Shown here piece by piece: positions 1 through 10,240 of a stretch of 64,000 nt of DNA (positions are counted from its first letter, which is position 1; each line of letters starts with the position of its first letter). The notes beneath the pieces are model-generated. The model was not told the DNA's origin. It searched no databases and was given only the letters and a program-made list of their open reading frames with translations. The stretch is taken from positions 4,458,501 to 4,522,500 of the forward strand of contig CM036760.1 of NCBI GenBank assembly GCA_020796225.1, written 5' to 3'. The position numbers were made by a program, and so were the translations under genes. The DNA is from Arion vulgaris (Eukaryota; Mollusca; Gastropoda; Stylommatophora; Arionidae).

Positions 1-139
1 AGGCGTCTAACCCAAATCCGTAATGTGGCGTTTGGTCTACACAGAGTTAATGTGATCAATATTTATGACAATACTTAATGATGGTGTTATTATTTTTGTA
101 TTGTAAAATGTTTGGACGATATTGCTTTACATCTTCGGT
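1..139. other. No recognised feature (left edge)
   Basis: AT-rich sequence with no ORF of note. It precedes a SINE-B copy and I see no repeat or coding signal in it. Confidence 0.5.
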
Positions 140-396
140 CATGTTGTCGCTGGGGATCTAAATGAGAGCAGATAATAGTAACAATGTGACCTACAAGACA
201 TGTCGCAAGAGACGACTGAGGTAGGGGTCTGGGGAAAGCTACCTAGTAAATATCATCGTAGAAATCAGATGTGCTGGCCTACTTGTAGGCAACATAACTG
301 GTACAACGTACAATCGCTCTTAGGCTCAGATCTCAAACAAATCACAGCGAGTGGTTAACAAGTTTTCGATATGGAACGTTCGAAGAAGAAGAAGCT
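140..396 (+). mobile_element. SINE-B copy, full length or nearly so
   Basis: This copy matches the most abundant SINE of the window. In order it has a degenerate head, the core GACATGTCGCAAGAGACGACT near 214 (consensus GCATGTCGTAAGAGGCGACT), a middle block ending in ATGTGCTGGCCTACTTGTAGG, the block ACGTACAATCGCTCTTAGGC, and a 3' end ACGTTCGAAGAAGAAG that runs into a (GAA)n tail. Such tails are typical of LINE-mobilised SINEs. The tail abuts the start of the 52-bp satellite. Confidence 0.8.
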
Positions 397-2997
397 TTAT
401 ACTTTGTGGTGATATCGTTTTGCAGTTGATATGGTATAGTTTTATTGATATGTTGGTATAGTTTTATATAGTTTGTTCTTGTTTTATAGTTTTAATGTTA
501 TGATAGTATAGTTTTAATGTTGTGTGTATAGTTTTAATGATATGTTGGTATAGTTTTAATGATATGTTGGTATAGTTTTAATGTTGTATAGTATAGTTTA
601 TTCTTGTTGTATAGTTTAATGATATGTTGGTATAGTTTTAATGATATGTTGAGTATATTTTTAATGATATGTTGGTATATTTTTATATAGTTTTGTTCAT
701 GTGTGTATAGTTTTATTGATATGTTGGTATAGTTTTATATAGTTTTGTTCATGTGTGTATAGTTTTATTGATATGTTGGTATAGTTTTATATAGTTTTGT
801 TCTTGTGTGTATAGTTTTATTGATATGTTGGTATAGTTTTATATAGTTTTGTTCATGTGTGTATATTTTTATTGATATGTTGGTATAGTTTTATATAGTT
901 TTATTCTTGTGTGTATAGTTTTATTGATATGTTGGTATAGTTTTATATAGTTTTGTTCATGTTTTATAGTTTTTGATATGTTGTATATTTTTATATAGTT
1001 TTGTTCTTGTGTGTATAGTTTTATTGATGTGTTGGTATAGTTTTATATAGTTTTGTTCTTGTGTGTATAGTTTTATTGATATGTTGGTATAGTTTTATAT
1101 AGTTTTGTTCATGTGTGTATAGTTTTATTGATATGTTGGTATAGTTTTATATAGTTTTGTTCATGTGTGTATAGTTTTATTGATATGTTGGTATAGTTTT
1201 ATATAGTTTTATTCTTGTGTGTATAGTTTTATTGATATGTTGGTATAGTTTTATATAGTTTTGTTCATGTGTGTATAGTTTTATTGATATGTTGGTATAG
1301 TTTTATATAGTTTTGTTCATGTGTGTATAGTTTTATTGATATGTTGGTATAGTTTTATATAGTTTTATTCTTGTGTGTATAGTTTTATTGATATGTTGGT
1401 ATAGTTTTATATAGTTTTGTTCATGTGTGTATAGTTTTTTTGATATGTTGGTATAGTTTTATATAGTTTTGTTCTTGTGTGTATAGTTTTATTGATATGT
1501 TGGTATAGTTTTATATAGTTTTGTTCTTGTGTGTATAGTTTTATTGATGTGTTGGTATATTTTTATATATTTTTGTTCTTGTGTGTATAGTTTTATTGAT
1601 ATGTTGGTATAGTTTTATATAGTTTTGTTCTTGTGTGTATAGTTTTATTGATGTGTTGGTATAGTTTTATATAGTTTTGTTCTTGTGTGTATATTTTTAT
1701 TGATGTGTTGGTATAGTTTTATATAGTTTTGTTCTTGTGTGTATAGTTTTATTGATATGTTGGTATAGTTTTATATAGTTTTGTTCATGTGTGTATAGTT
1801 TTATTGATATGTTGGTATAGTTTTATATAGTTTTGTTCTTGTGTGTATAGTTTTATTGATGTGTTGGTATAGTTTTATATAGTTTTGTTCTTGTGTGTAT
1901 AGTTTTATTGATATGTTGGTATAGTTTTATATAGTTTTGTTCTTGTTTTATAGTTTTATTGATATGTTGGTATAGTTTATATAGTTTTGTTCTTGTGTGT
2001 ATAGTTTTATTGATATGTTGGTATAGTTTTAATGTTGTGATAGTATAGTTTTATTCTTGTGTGTATAGTTTTATTGATATGTTGGTATAGTTTTATATAG
2101 TTTTGTTCTTGTGTGTATAGTTTTAATGATATGTTGGTATAGTTTTAATGTTGTGATAGTATAGTTTTATTCTTGTGTGTATAGTTTTAATGATATGTTG
2201 GTATAGTTTTAATGATATGTTGGTATAGTTTTAATGATATGTTGGTATAGTTTTAATGATATGTTGGTATAGTTTTAAAAGTTTTGTTCATGTGTGTATA
2301 TTTTTATTGATATGTTGGTATAGTTTTATATAGTTTTGTTCATGTGTGTATAGTTTTATTGATATGTTGGTATAGTTTTATATAGTTTTGTTCTTGTGTG
2401 TATAGTTTTATTGATATGTTGGTATAGTTTTAATGATATGTTGGTATAGTTTTATATAGTTTTGTTCATGTGTGTATAGTTTTATTGATATGTTGGTATA
2501 GTTTTATATAGTTTTATTCTTGTGTGTATAGTTTTAATGATATGTTGGTATAGTTTTATATAGTTTTGTTCTTGTGTGTATAGTTTTATTGATATGTTGG
2601 TATAGTTTTATATAGTTTTATTCTTGTGTGTATAGTTTTATTGATATGTTGGTATAGTTTTATATAGTTTTATTCTTGTGTGTATAGTTTTATTGATATG
2701 TTGGTATAGTTTTATATAGTTTTGTTCATGTGTGTATAGTTTTATTGATATGTTGGTATAGTTTTATATAGTTTTATTCTTGTGTGTATAGTTTTATTGA
2801 TATGTTGGTATAGTTTTATATAGTTTTATTCTTGTGTGTATAGTTTTATTGATATGTTGGTATAGTTTTATATAGTTTTATTCTTGTGTGTATAGTTTTA
2901 TTGATATGTTGGTATAGTTTTATATAGTTTTATTCTTGTGTGTATAGTTTTATTGATATGTTGGTATAGTTTTATATAGTTTTGTTCTTGTGTGTAT
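397..2997. repeat. 52-bp satellite array, left arm
   Basis: About 2.6 kb of head-to-tail copies. The period is 52 bases, for example ATGTTGGTATAG recurs at 721, 773 and so on. Units differ by small substitutions (GTTCATG, GTTCTTG, ATTCTTG) and some are shortened near 480-680 and 1960-2290, giving sub-units built on TGATATGTTGGTATAG. No ORF is conserved. The same array resumes at 7327 after the LINE-R1 insertion, so the two arms were once a single array of about 3.9 kb. Confidence 0.95.
2987..2997. repeat. Target-site duplication, left copy (LINE-R1)
   Basis: CTTGTGTGTAT lies here and again at 7327-7337, directly flanking the LINE-R1 insertion. An uninterrupted satellite unit has this 11-mer once, so the second copy fits an insertion-generated duplication. 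Confidence 0.8.
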
Positions 2998-3076
2998 CTT
3001 CTTCTTCTTCTTCTTTGCGTTCGGTTTCGTATGCTCGTCTAAATCATGAGATGGGTTGCCTCTATGAAGCTGCATG

Positions 3077-4452
3077 TCAGTTGGAGTTCTTCGAGAGTTC
3101 CCTAGCTTGAGTCTGTATGCTTTGTTCATGAGGCCATGTTTCATTTCGTTGGTGTATGTATGATGGACATGACTGCAGGATGTGCTCTGGAGTCTGTGTT
3201 TCTGTCTGGCATGCACACTGTGAAGTCTGAGCAGGCTTTATTCTGTGCATGTGGCGGTTGAGCCTGCAGTGACCTGTTCTTAGGCGAAAGATTGTTGTGT
3301 GCTGTTTTCTGTTTAGTCTGCTGATGGGATCTTGTGGGTGTTTGCTGTGGGTTTGTTGCCTCCATACCTCTTTGTACTTTCTTTTGATATGTGTCTTGAT
3401 TTCTGGTAGTGATACTGGGTGTTTCTGTTGTGTAAGTTTTGTTCCCTCCTTAGCCAGCATGTCTGCTCTCTCATTTCCTGGAACGCAACAGTGGGCTGGT
3501 ATCCACTGGAGAATAATTTTGTTGTGTTCTGAGAGCTTGTTTAGCTGCAGTGTTAGCTCTCTTTCCATGTTATCTTGTGGTTCCCTTTGTGTGACCTGCA
3601 GGACTGACAAGCAGTCGCAAAGGAAGACAAGTTTGTTGTTTTGGATGTTTCTTTGCCGCAGTATTTTTGAGGCACCCACAATTGCCTGTTTCGGCTCTAA
3701 AATTTGTTATAGTTCTCCAGTGGCACTTGAATTTGTTAGTGTAGTGCCATCTTGGAGTATGATGATGGTTCCGCCCCTCCTTTCCTCGCTGTCGTGTCTG
3801 ATGATCCGTCTGTGTATATATGGGTCCACTCGGGATGGGGGTATGAGGTGTCAATGTGTTCTAGTGTCTTTGCTTTCAAGATGGGACCTGTTTCTTCACC
3901 CTTTTGTCTACATTTGGAATTGTTGTTATCACTGTGAAGTTGGGCTGTAGGTCTGTGTTGTTGAATGGTACTATCATTTCCCAGGTTGCTGGGTCTTTTG
4001 AGAGGATGTCCATGTTTTTGCAGAGAGTGATTTTGACAAGTGATGGAAGCTGTGTCTTTTATGCGGTTTTTGGTTGGTTCGTTGATTGTTTGGTGCATGG
4101 GGTTATTTTCTGTGCGTTTGAACTTTTCTGATAGTGTGAGTATTTTTTTTTCCCTGCGTCGTCCCAGGCTCTCAATGCCAGCAGTTGCCTCCAGATCTTT
4201 GATTTGTGTACTTCTCAGACCTCCGGTGATGATTCTGAGGCCTGTGTTCTGTATTTTATCTAGCTTGTGTAGATTTGCTTGTGCTGCGGTTGTGTAGGCT
4301 CCTGTGCCATACTCCCGTTTTGGACGTACATATCCTGTGTATATTTGGCGTGTAGTGTTTGCATCTGCGCCCAGTGGGTTCCTGCTAGTTTTTTCATGAG
4401 TCTTAATCTTATTGTGGCTTTCCTTTGTGTTTCTTCTATGTGGGGACCCCAT
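3077..4452 (-). pseudogene. LINE-R1 thumb region, RNase H domain and C-terminal Cys motif
   Basis: Frame 4452-3736 holds the RT thumb and connection region (TGYVRPKREYGTGAY, IQNTGLRIITGG) and then HIYTDGSS, the first RNase H aspartate. Later acidic residues lie in shifted frames: NFRAE near 3700, CDCLSVLQ near 3610, and IPAHCCVPGNERAD near 3480 with the last His and Asp. Frame 3679-3077 ends in CACQTETQTPEHILQSCP, a cysteine-rich motif typical of I-group LINEs. All the RNase H catalytic positions can be read, but across three frames. RNase H would remove the RNA strand after first-strand synthesis. Confidence 0.85.
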
Positions 4453-4587
4453 GTGAGTCTTTTGTCAAATTTTATTCCTAGATAGGTAGGATTGTCCTCC
4501 TTTGGTAGTGGTTTGTTGTCCAGGTATAAGTCGACTTGTTCAGGTTTTGTAAGAGTGAGAACAGTGTTGACACTGTCTTGTTTTGGT

Positions 4588-5270
4588 TTATTGTGACCCC
4601 CAAGTGTCTGCCCATTTCTTTACTGCATTTATGGCTCCTTGCATTCTGATCTTGGCAGTTCCTTTGTATTCTGTTTGGGTCCATATGGCCAAGTCGTCTG
4701 CATGGAGTGCCTTGTGAATATTAGATGTAAATTGTTTGGGGAGATCATTGATAAAGAGGATGAAGAGTGTAGGGGATATTGCACTTCCCTGTGGAACCCC
4801 ATCTTCTAGTCTGACCAGCTTGCTTCTGTGTCCTTCCAGTTTGACTCTTGCACATCGTCTGTGTGGGAAATCTCTGATCCATGTGTACATGTGACCTTTG
4901 ATCCCGCTTTGTGCTAGTTTTAGCAGGAGTCCTTTTTCCAGACTTTGTCGAAGGCTTTAGTCAGGTCGAAGAAGGTGGCCAGCAGCTTGTGTTTGTTCTG
5001 GAAGGCATCTTCAATTTCTTGGGCAAGATAGGTGGTTTGGTCATCTGTGCTTCTGTGTTTTCTGAAGCCTGATTGGCAGTCATCAAGTATTTTCTTTTCC
5101 TCTAGAAAGTTAAGCAGCCTGTTGTTTACGAGCCGCTCCATTGTTTTCCCAAGGCAGCTGAGGAGGCTTATGGGACGGTAGCTTTCTTTGTTTTCCTTGG
5201 GTTTGCCTTTTTTGCTATAGGGATTATTTCCGCCTCCTTCCATTCCTTTGGATATACTCCTTGCATCCAA
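4588..5270 (-). pseudogene. LINE-R1 reverse transcriptase domain
   Basis: Two adjacent minus-strand frames together carry the RT core. At 5270-4920 are YRPISLLSCLGKTMERLV, SGFRKHRSTDDQ and FFDLTKAFDKVW, which holds the first catalytic aspartate. At 4890-4588 are DGVPQGSAISPTLFILFIND and HADDLAIW, the equivalent of the YADD box with both aspartates kept. A break near 4905 separates the halves. These motifs and spacings are diagnostic of non-LTR RTs, which copy the element RNA at the nicked target. The residues look functional but the frame does not. Confidence 0.9.
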
Positions 5271-5455
5271 GATTGGTTTATCAGGTCCTGGAGGTGTTGT
5301 CTGCCACCTGTTCCTAGGTTTATTATCATTTCGTTTGTCACCCCATCTGGTCCTGGTGCCTTTTTTCTTTAGTTTTTATTGCGCTGTCCAGTTCTTTGAG
5401 AGAAAAGGTTTGTTCATTGTGTTTTGTTTGTCTGCAAGTTGTTTGTTTATTTTTT

Positions 5456-5782
5456 TTAGTTCTTTTTTTTTGTTTCCCTGATTTTGATTTTGGACATGTG
5501 TATGTTGCTTTCTTTTGCAAAACCATCCGCAAGAATGTTTGCAGCTATTTTGCCCGTGTAGGTTTTCCCTCCATCTTCTATGACTGTGCAGGCATGGCTG
5601 GTGTGTTTTTCTTCATTTAGGCTCTTTACAAGCTGCCATAGTTTTGTGCTGTCTTTTTCCATGTTTAGTGTTGCTGTTTTTCCCTGCCAACTTTTTCTAA
5701 TGCATGTGAGTTTTTCTTTTCTGTATATGGCTTGGTGTTTGTTGTGTTCTGTGACATTTGTGTCAGATGGGTCTTGTTCCAT
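5456..5782 (-). pseudogene. LINE-R1 linker between endonuclease and RT
   Basis: An open stretch of 108 codons with WQGKTATLNMEKDSTKLWQL and then SLNEEK. It has the spacing and lysine-rich character of the region between endonuclease and RT in this LINE type, and ends near the acquired stops of the RT frame. It has no catalytic motif of its own. Confidence 0.6.
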
Positions 5783-5789
5783 TTTGTTC

Positions 5790-6665
5790 GTGCTGCTGTG
5801 GCTTTTTCATGTGATTGTTGTAGTTCGTTGGTCAAGAAGGGTTCGTAGTGTTTTCTTCTTCCTCTGGGGATTGATTTTTGTGCTGCTTTTAGTATGATGC
5901 TTGTGAGAGTTGTAATGTTTTCTGGATGTTGTTTGTTGTGTGGGTTTCTGTCAGTTTTCCTTCGGTTAGGTTTCTGTACAGGTTCCAGTTTGCCTTTTTG
6001 TAGTTCCAGCTGGCTATTTTTTCCTGTTTTCTGGTGACTTGAGTTTTCCTACAGTAATAATGATTGGTTTGTGGTCACTTCCTCCTAGTTGTTTCATCAC
6101 TTCTTCTGCAGCGTCTCTGGATGTCTTCTGTGCTATTGCCAGATCAGTGTGCTTTGTGTTCTCCATGCTCTTGAGTAGAAAGTTGGCTCTGAATCAGGTT
6201 TTTTTTATGAGTATGAGTAGGTTTTCCATCATCCATTCCTCTACTTCATCTCCTCTTGAGTCCATATGCATATCCCAGCTGGGGAGTGGCTGTTAAGTCG
6301 CCTAGGATTATTGGTTCTTCTCAGCTGTATGTATGCTCTCTAGTTCTAATTTCTTATTGTTTGGGCAGTAGTAGTTTGTAACATGTATTGGTTCTGGGAG
6401 GACATGTATTTTGACTGTTAGGTGTTAGCTTCACCTGTACTTCTGGAGGTTTCTGAGGCTGCGATGTTGTTTTTGACTAGTGTGATGATGCCTCCCTTGT
6501 GTCCGTCTCTATCCAGTCTGTATGTCTCATAGCCTCTGATGTAGAAGCGGCAGTTTTTTATTTAGATGTGTTTCCTGTATGCATATGATGTCGATCTGTT
6601 GTTCATGTAGGAATTTTTGCAGTTCGAGTTTCTTTCTGGCAACGCCTTCTGCATTCCATTGCATG
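5790..6665 (-). pseudogene. LINE-R1 AP-endonuclease domain, frameshifted
   Basis: Just after the N-terminal ORF, another frame of the minus strand reads IMQWNAEGVARKKLELQKFL and then IDIICIQETHL. This is the classic start of the APE-like endonuclease of non-LTR retrotransposons; the QET glutamate is the metal-binding residue in that family. The frame breaks after about 45 codons (stop near 6530) and resumes in another frame around RGYETYRLDRDGHKGG. The rest of the domain lies in pieces down to about 5790. In the living element this domain nicks target DNA to prime reverse transcription. This copy cannot encode an intact enzyme. Confidence 0.75.
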
Positions 6666-6669
6666 ATCT

Positions 6670-6915
6670 TTAGTGTGTTGTTCTTGTTTTGACCAGTGGC
6701 ATTACTCTGCTTAATCCTGGTTCTTCGATGCGCAGAGCTACTGTCAGTAGCTTGGGTGGATCTCTTCGAGACTTGGGATCCGGCGCTGCTCCCGCCTGGC
6801 AGCAGTCCACAGGAGCAACCCCATATCTAAGTAAATATCTGAGCATACTCACTAACCGTATTGTGCGTTGATGTCTTTTCCCATTTCTGGGTGCCCACGC
6901 CATTCTGGCTGACAT
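6670..6915 (-). pseudogene. LINE-R1 N-terminal ORF (81 codons)
   Basis: The first ORF of LINE-R1 reads MSARMAWAPRNGKRHQ... and ends at a stop just before the endonuclease frame. I recognise no domain. It is rich in Arg and Pro and may be the upstream end of the same polyprotein separated by a frameshift, or a short leader ORF. The methionine at 6915 is the first in-frame start after about 400 bases of leader. Function unknown. Confidence 0.4.
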
Positions 6916-7326
6916 GTCCTCTTCAGTGGGGAAGTTATGAGTCTTCTATCCATGTCCCGGCTCTTCCCAACACTGCCTGCCAGGCATCAGAGGTTTTTAG
7001 GAGTTACCTTCTCCGTTTTTTTTTAACCAAGGTGAGCTCCCTGGGTGTGATCTTGGTGGGGGTCTGGACTTGTCCACACACAGGTGGGCCAAGCATCCGC
7101 TTCACCTATCGGGGATCACACCTCCCAGGGGTTTTGTCTGGCTTACCCCAGCCATAGCCTGGTATTTTACCCCTTCCGGCATTGGGGGCCCAGTTATAGC
7201 GCCGGGGACTCGCTTTTGTCAGAGCCGTGTTAGTTTAAACGGGGGAGCACCACGTGAAGGTACGGTTGACTTGACTGCAGGCATTTCTCATTATTTAGAT
7301 GAGGCCTATAACAGTCCTTGCTCCCC
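6916..7326 (-). other. LINE-R1 5' leader
   Basis: About 410 bases that are more GC-rich than the surroundings, with no long minus-strand ORF. It ends exactly at the 11-bp target-site duplication, so it probably represents the true 5' end or nearly so. Non-LTR elements usually keep an internal promoter here, but I recognise no promoter motif. Confidence 0.5.
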
Positions 7327-8590
7327 CTTGTGTGTATAGTTTTATTGATATGTTGGTATAGTTTTATATAGTTTTTTTCTTGTGTGTATAGTTTTATTGA
7401 TATGTTGGTATAGTTTTATATAGTTTTATTCTTGTGTGTATAGTTTTATTGATATGTTGGTATAGTTTTATATAGTTTTGTTCATGTGTGTATAGTTTTT
7501 TTGATATGTTGGTATAGTTTTATATAGTTTTTTTCTTGTGTGTATAGTTTTATTGATATGTTGGTATAGTTTTATATAGTTTTGTTCTTGTGTGTATAGT
7601 TTTATTGATATGTTGGTATAGTTTTATATAGTTTTGTTCATGTGTGTATAGTTTTATTGATATGTTGGTATAGTTTTATATAGTTTTGTTCATGTGTGTA
7701 TAGTTTTATTGATATGTTGGTATAGTTTTATATAGTTTTATTCTTGTGTGTATAGTTTTATTGATATGTTGGTATAGTTTTATATAGTTTTGTTCATGTG
7801 TGTATAGTTTTATTGATATGTTGGTATAGTTTTATATAGTTTTGTTCATGTGTGTATAGTTTTATTGATATGTTGGTATAGTTTTATATAGTTTTATTCT
7901 TGTGTGTATAGTTTTATTGATATGTTGGTATAGTTTTATATAGTTTTGTTCATGTGTGTATAGTTTTTTTGATATGTTGGTATAGTTTTATATAGTTTTG
8001 TTCTTGTGTGTATAGTTTTATTGATATGTTGGTATAGTTTTATATAGTTTTGTTCTTGTGTGTATAGTTTTATTGATGTGTTGGTATAGTTTTATATAGT
8101 TTTGTTCTTGTGTGTATAGTTTTATTGATATGTTGGTATAGTTTTATATAGTTTTTTTCTTGTGTGTATAGTTTTATTGATGTATTGGTATAGTTTTATA
8201 TAGTTTTGTTCTTTTGTGTATAGTTTTATTGATGTGTTGGTATAGTTTTTTATAGTTTTGTTCTTTTGTGTATAGTTTTATTGATATGTTGGTATAGTTT
8301 TATATAGTTTTGTTCATGTGTGTATAGTTTTATTGATATGTTGGTATAGTTTTATATAGTTTTGTTCTTGTGTGTATAGTTTTATTGATGTGTTGGTATA
8401 GTTTTATATAGTTTTGTTCTTGTGTGTATAGTTTTATTGATATGTTGGTATAGTTTTATATAGTTTTTTTCTTGTGTGTATAGTTTTATTGATATGTTGG
8501 TATAGTTTTATATAGTTTTGTTCTTGTGTGTATAGTTTTATTGATATGTTGGTATAGTTTTCATGTTGTGATAGTATAGTTTTATTCTTG
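7327..8590. repeat. 52-bp satellite array, right arm
   Basis: The 52-bp array resumes directly after LINE-R1 with the duplicated CTTGTGTGTAT at 7327-7337 and runs about 1.26 kb. Its variants (GTTCATG, TTTTTCTTG, TTGATGTG) are those of the left arm. The last units decay near 8560-8600. Confidence 0.95.
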
Positions 8591-8639
8591 TGTTTGTATC
8601 GCTTTACTATTGATGTCTTATTGTAGTACTCCATGTATT

Positions 8640-8780
8640 CCATTCTCCGGAATACTATTAATATTTAGCTGTCTTCAGTGTCCTTTAGGAATATCTTGAT
8701 TGAACTCCCGACATGTGCATCCTTTGCAATATCTCTAACAGCTTCCAGCGACTAATCGGTACCATTTACTTGATAATCAC
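8640..8780 (-). mobile_element. Probable LINE-R2 3'-end fragment
   Basis: The stretch TTGCAATATCTCTAACAG followed by CCAGCGACTAATCGGTACC resembles the LINE-R2 3' end at 47165-47210 (CACAATATCTCCAACAG, TGCAGCGACTGACCGTACC) in the same orientation. The match is short and diverged. It lies just upstream of an oppositely oriented LINE-R2 tail. Confidence 0.4.
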
Positions 8781-8799
8781 AGACTTTTATCCAGGCATG

Positions 8800-9283
8800 T
8801 TTTCTCAGTGACTCAATGATATGCCTATGAAGATTGAAACAGAATGGGCTCGGAGACATTGGATGGAGTCGCTGGGGAGGTCTAAGCTGACAAAGATCAG
8901 TTTATTTTTGTGCCAAGGCATGCCGGTGTAAAGGGAAGGAGCATGTGGATAGGCTTGCAGGTATGACTGCTGTACAAAGCGGGTGAGCAATGGACCAGGT
9001 CGATATTATAAATTCCCTAAGGGAGAGAGGACATGTACATGATTCAAGTAATAGTGGGGAATCTAAATCACTGACCAGACTGCAAGAATTCCTAGTCAAG
9101 TTCGGTGTAGCTAGACAAGAACGCTATGCTGGTGGCCAAACAAGAATAGTCAACCAACAAAGAACCGGTGTCGTTAGTCGTCACACGCTGAGGAAATACT
9201 GAGGAGAGATCGGAGCACTTACGGACTAATTGGTTCGACGTGCAGTGTTGATGATCCGACGACTAAACTAAACTAAACGTACT
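8800..9283 (+). mobile_element. LINE-R2 3' end with RNase H remnant
   Basis: In frame with interruptions the plus strand reads TEWARRHWMESLG, then VPRHAGVKGKEHVDRLAGM, a decayed form of the RNase H motif VPGHxGVxGNERADRLA, then LTRLQEFLVKFGVARQER and NQQRTGVVSRHTLRKY. The same C-terminal block is at 47103-47477 (GVVGNERADRLAGSAA, NQNRTGTVSRCTL). The element ends in a short tail ACTAAACTAAACTAAAC near 9266-9282. It is an inactive, 5'-truncated LINE of the RNase H group, distinct from LINE-R1. Confidence 0.75.
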
Positions 9284-9455
9284 CGATAAAAGAAAAACTT
9301 CGATCAAACCGTTTCCCTTAGTTATTTAATTGCATGAGCTGAGACATTCGCTTCACTTTACACATAAGTTCTGTCACTCTCTGACTCAGCACTGTGCTGC
9401 TACTTTTCTCGCTCAAATCAACCATAACACAGTAGTTATTCAAACAATTCTTCTT
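9284..9455. other. Unassigned spacer
   Basis: No ORF or repeat match seen. It lies between the LINE-R2 tail and the LINE-W copy that holds the 32-bp array. Confidence 0.4.
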
Positions 9456-10240
9456 TTTTCTTTTGTCGTCACACCGCTACCGAGTTGTTTCCCAGTGTCG
9501 TCACACTGCTACCGGGTTGTTTCCCAGTGTCTTCACACTGCTACCGGGTTGTTGCCTAGTGTCGTCACACTGCTCGAGGTTGTTGCCCAGTGTCGTCACA
9601 CTGCTACCGGGTTGTTGCCCAGTGTCGTCACACTGCTACCGGGTTGTTTCCCAGTGTCTTCACACTGCTACCGGGTTGTTGCCTAGTGTCGTCACACTGC
9701 TCCCGGGTTGTTGCCCAGTGTCGTCACACTGCTACCGGGTTGTTGCCCAGTGTCGTCACACTGCTACCGGTTGTTGCCCAGTGTCGTCACACTGATACCG
9801 GGTTGTTGCTCAGTGTCGTCACACTGCTACCGGGTTGTTGCTCAGTGTCGTCACACTGCTGCCGGGTTGTTGCTCAGTGTCGTCACACTGCTACCGGGTT
9901 GTTTCCAGTGTCGTCACACTGCTACCGGGTTGTTGCCCAGTGTCGTGGTTTTCTGTTTTTGTCTTGCGATGTTCTGGTGGCTTGGGTTTTTGTTATTTTT
10001 GCTCTTTGACCGGATTCTGCTATGTCATCTAACCATCTTTTTCGCGGTCTTCCTCTCGCCTTCTTCCCTGATGTTCTGTTATAGAAGACTCTGTATACTG
10101 TGGAATTTGGATGCATTCTTATTAAGTGGCCAAACCACTTCATTCTTTGTTTCTAATGTAATTCAAGCAAGTTTCTGTGCCAACTTTCTTTCTTATGCTG
10201 ATGTTGGTGACTCTCTCTTTTCTGGTGTTGTTGGTAACTT
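9456..10240 (-). mobile_element. LINE-W 3' fragment interrupted by its own amplified segment
   Basis: Read on the minus strand, 10240-9950 encodes RKKVGTETCLNYI, then MKWFGHLIRM, VYRVFYNRTSGKKARGRPRK, RWLDDIAESG and KNRKPRHWATTR. This is the usual C-terminal part after the RT of a LINE (WFGH and GRPRKRW motifs). The coding sequence then runs into the 32-bp array at 9463-9950. Beyond the array TCTTTTGTCGTCAC resembles the LINE-W 3' sequence at 12.43 kb. The copy is 5'-truncated and inactive. Confidence 0.8.
9463..9950. repeat. 32-bp tandem array within LINE-W
   Basis: About 15 copies of a 32-base unit containing GTCGTCACACTGCTACCGGG and TTGTTGCCCAGT. On the minus strand the unit aligns with one segment of the single-copy LINE-W tail at 12.41-12.45 kb (CCCAACAACGCAGTAACGAT, then GTGAC). 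It is thus an expansion of LINE 3' sequence. Because 32 is not a multiple of three, open frames across it are by-products. Confidence 0.9.

Larger units (their letters stand above)
2998..7326 (-). mobile_element. LINE-R1: near full-length RNase H-bearing non-LTR retrotransposon
   Basis: A single insertion of about 4.3 kb inside the 52-bp satellite, on the minus strand with its 3' end at 2998. In element order: a 5' leader (about 7326-6916), a short N-terminal ORF, an AP-endonuclease region, a linker, reverse transcriptase, RNase H, a cysteine-rich segment ending TQTPEHILQSCP, and a (GAA)n tail at 2998-3015. RNase H with an APE-type endonuclease points to the I/Jockey superfamily, probably the I group. 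Frameshifts and stops break the ORFs, so this copy is inactive. The 11-bp duplications on both sides and the satellite continuing on each side confirm a retrotransposition event. Shorter 3' fragments of the same or close relatives lie at 20.79, 25.47 and 33.08 kb. The tail matches SINE-A. Confidence 0.92.

Noticed and set aside
3297..3950. 217-codon plus-strand ORF
   Set aside because: Antisense to the LINE-R1 RNase H region, which has diagnostic motifs on the minus strand.
9463..9950. CRISPR-like array (about 32-bp repeats)
   Set aside because: The repeats are contiguous, with no unique spacers, and the context is a eukaryotic LINE. The same holds for the 31-32-bp arrays at 50.8, 54.9 and 57.2 kb.
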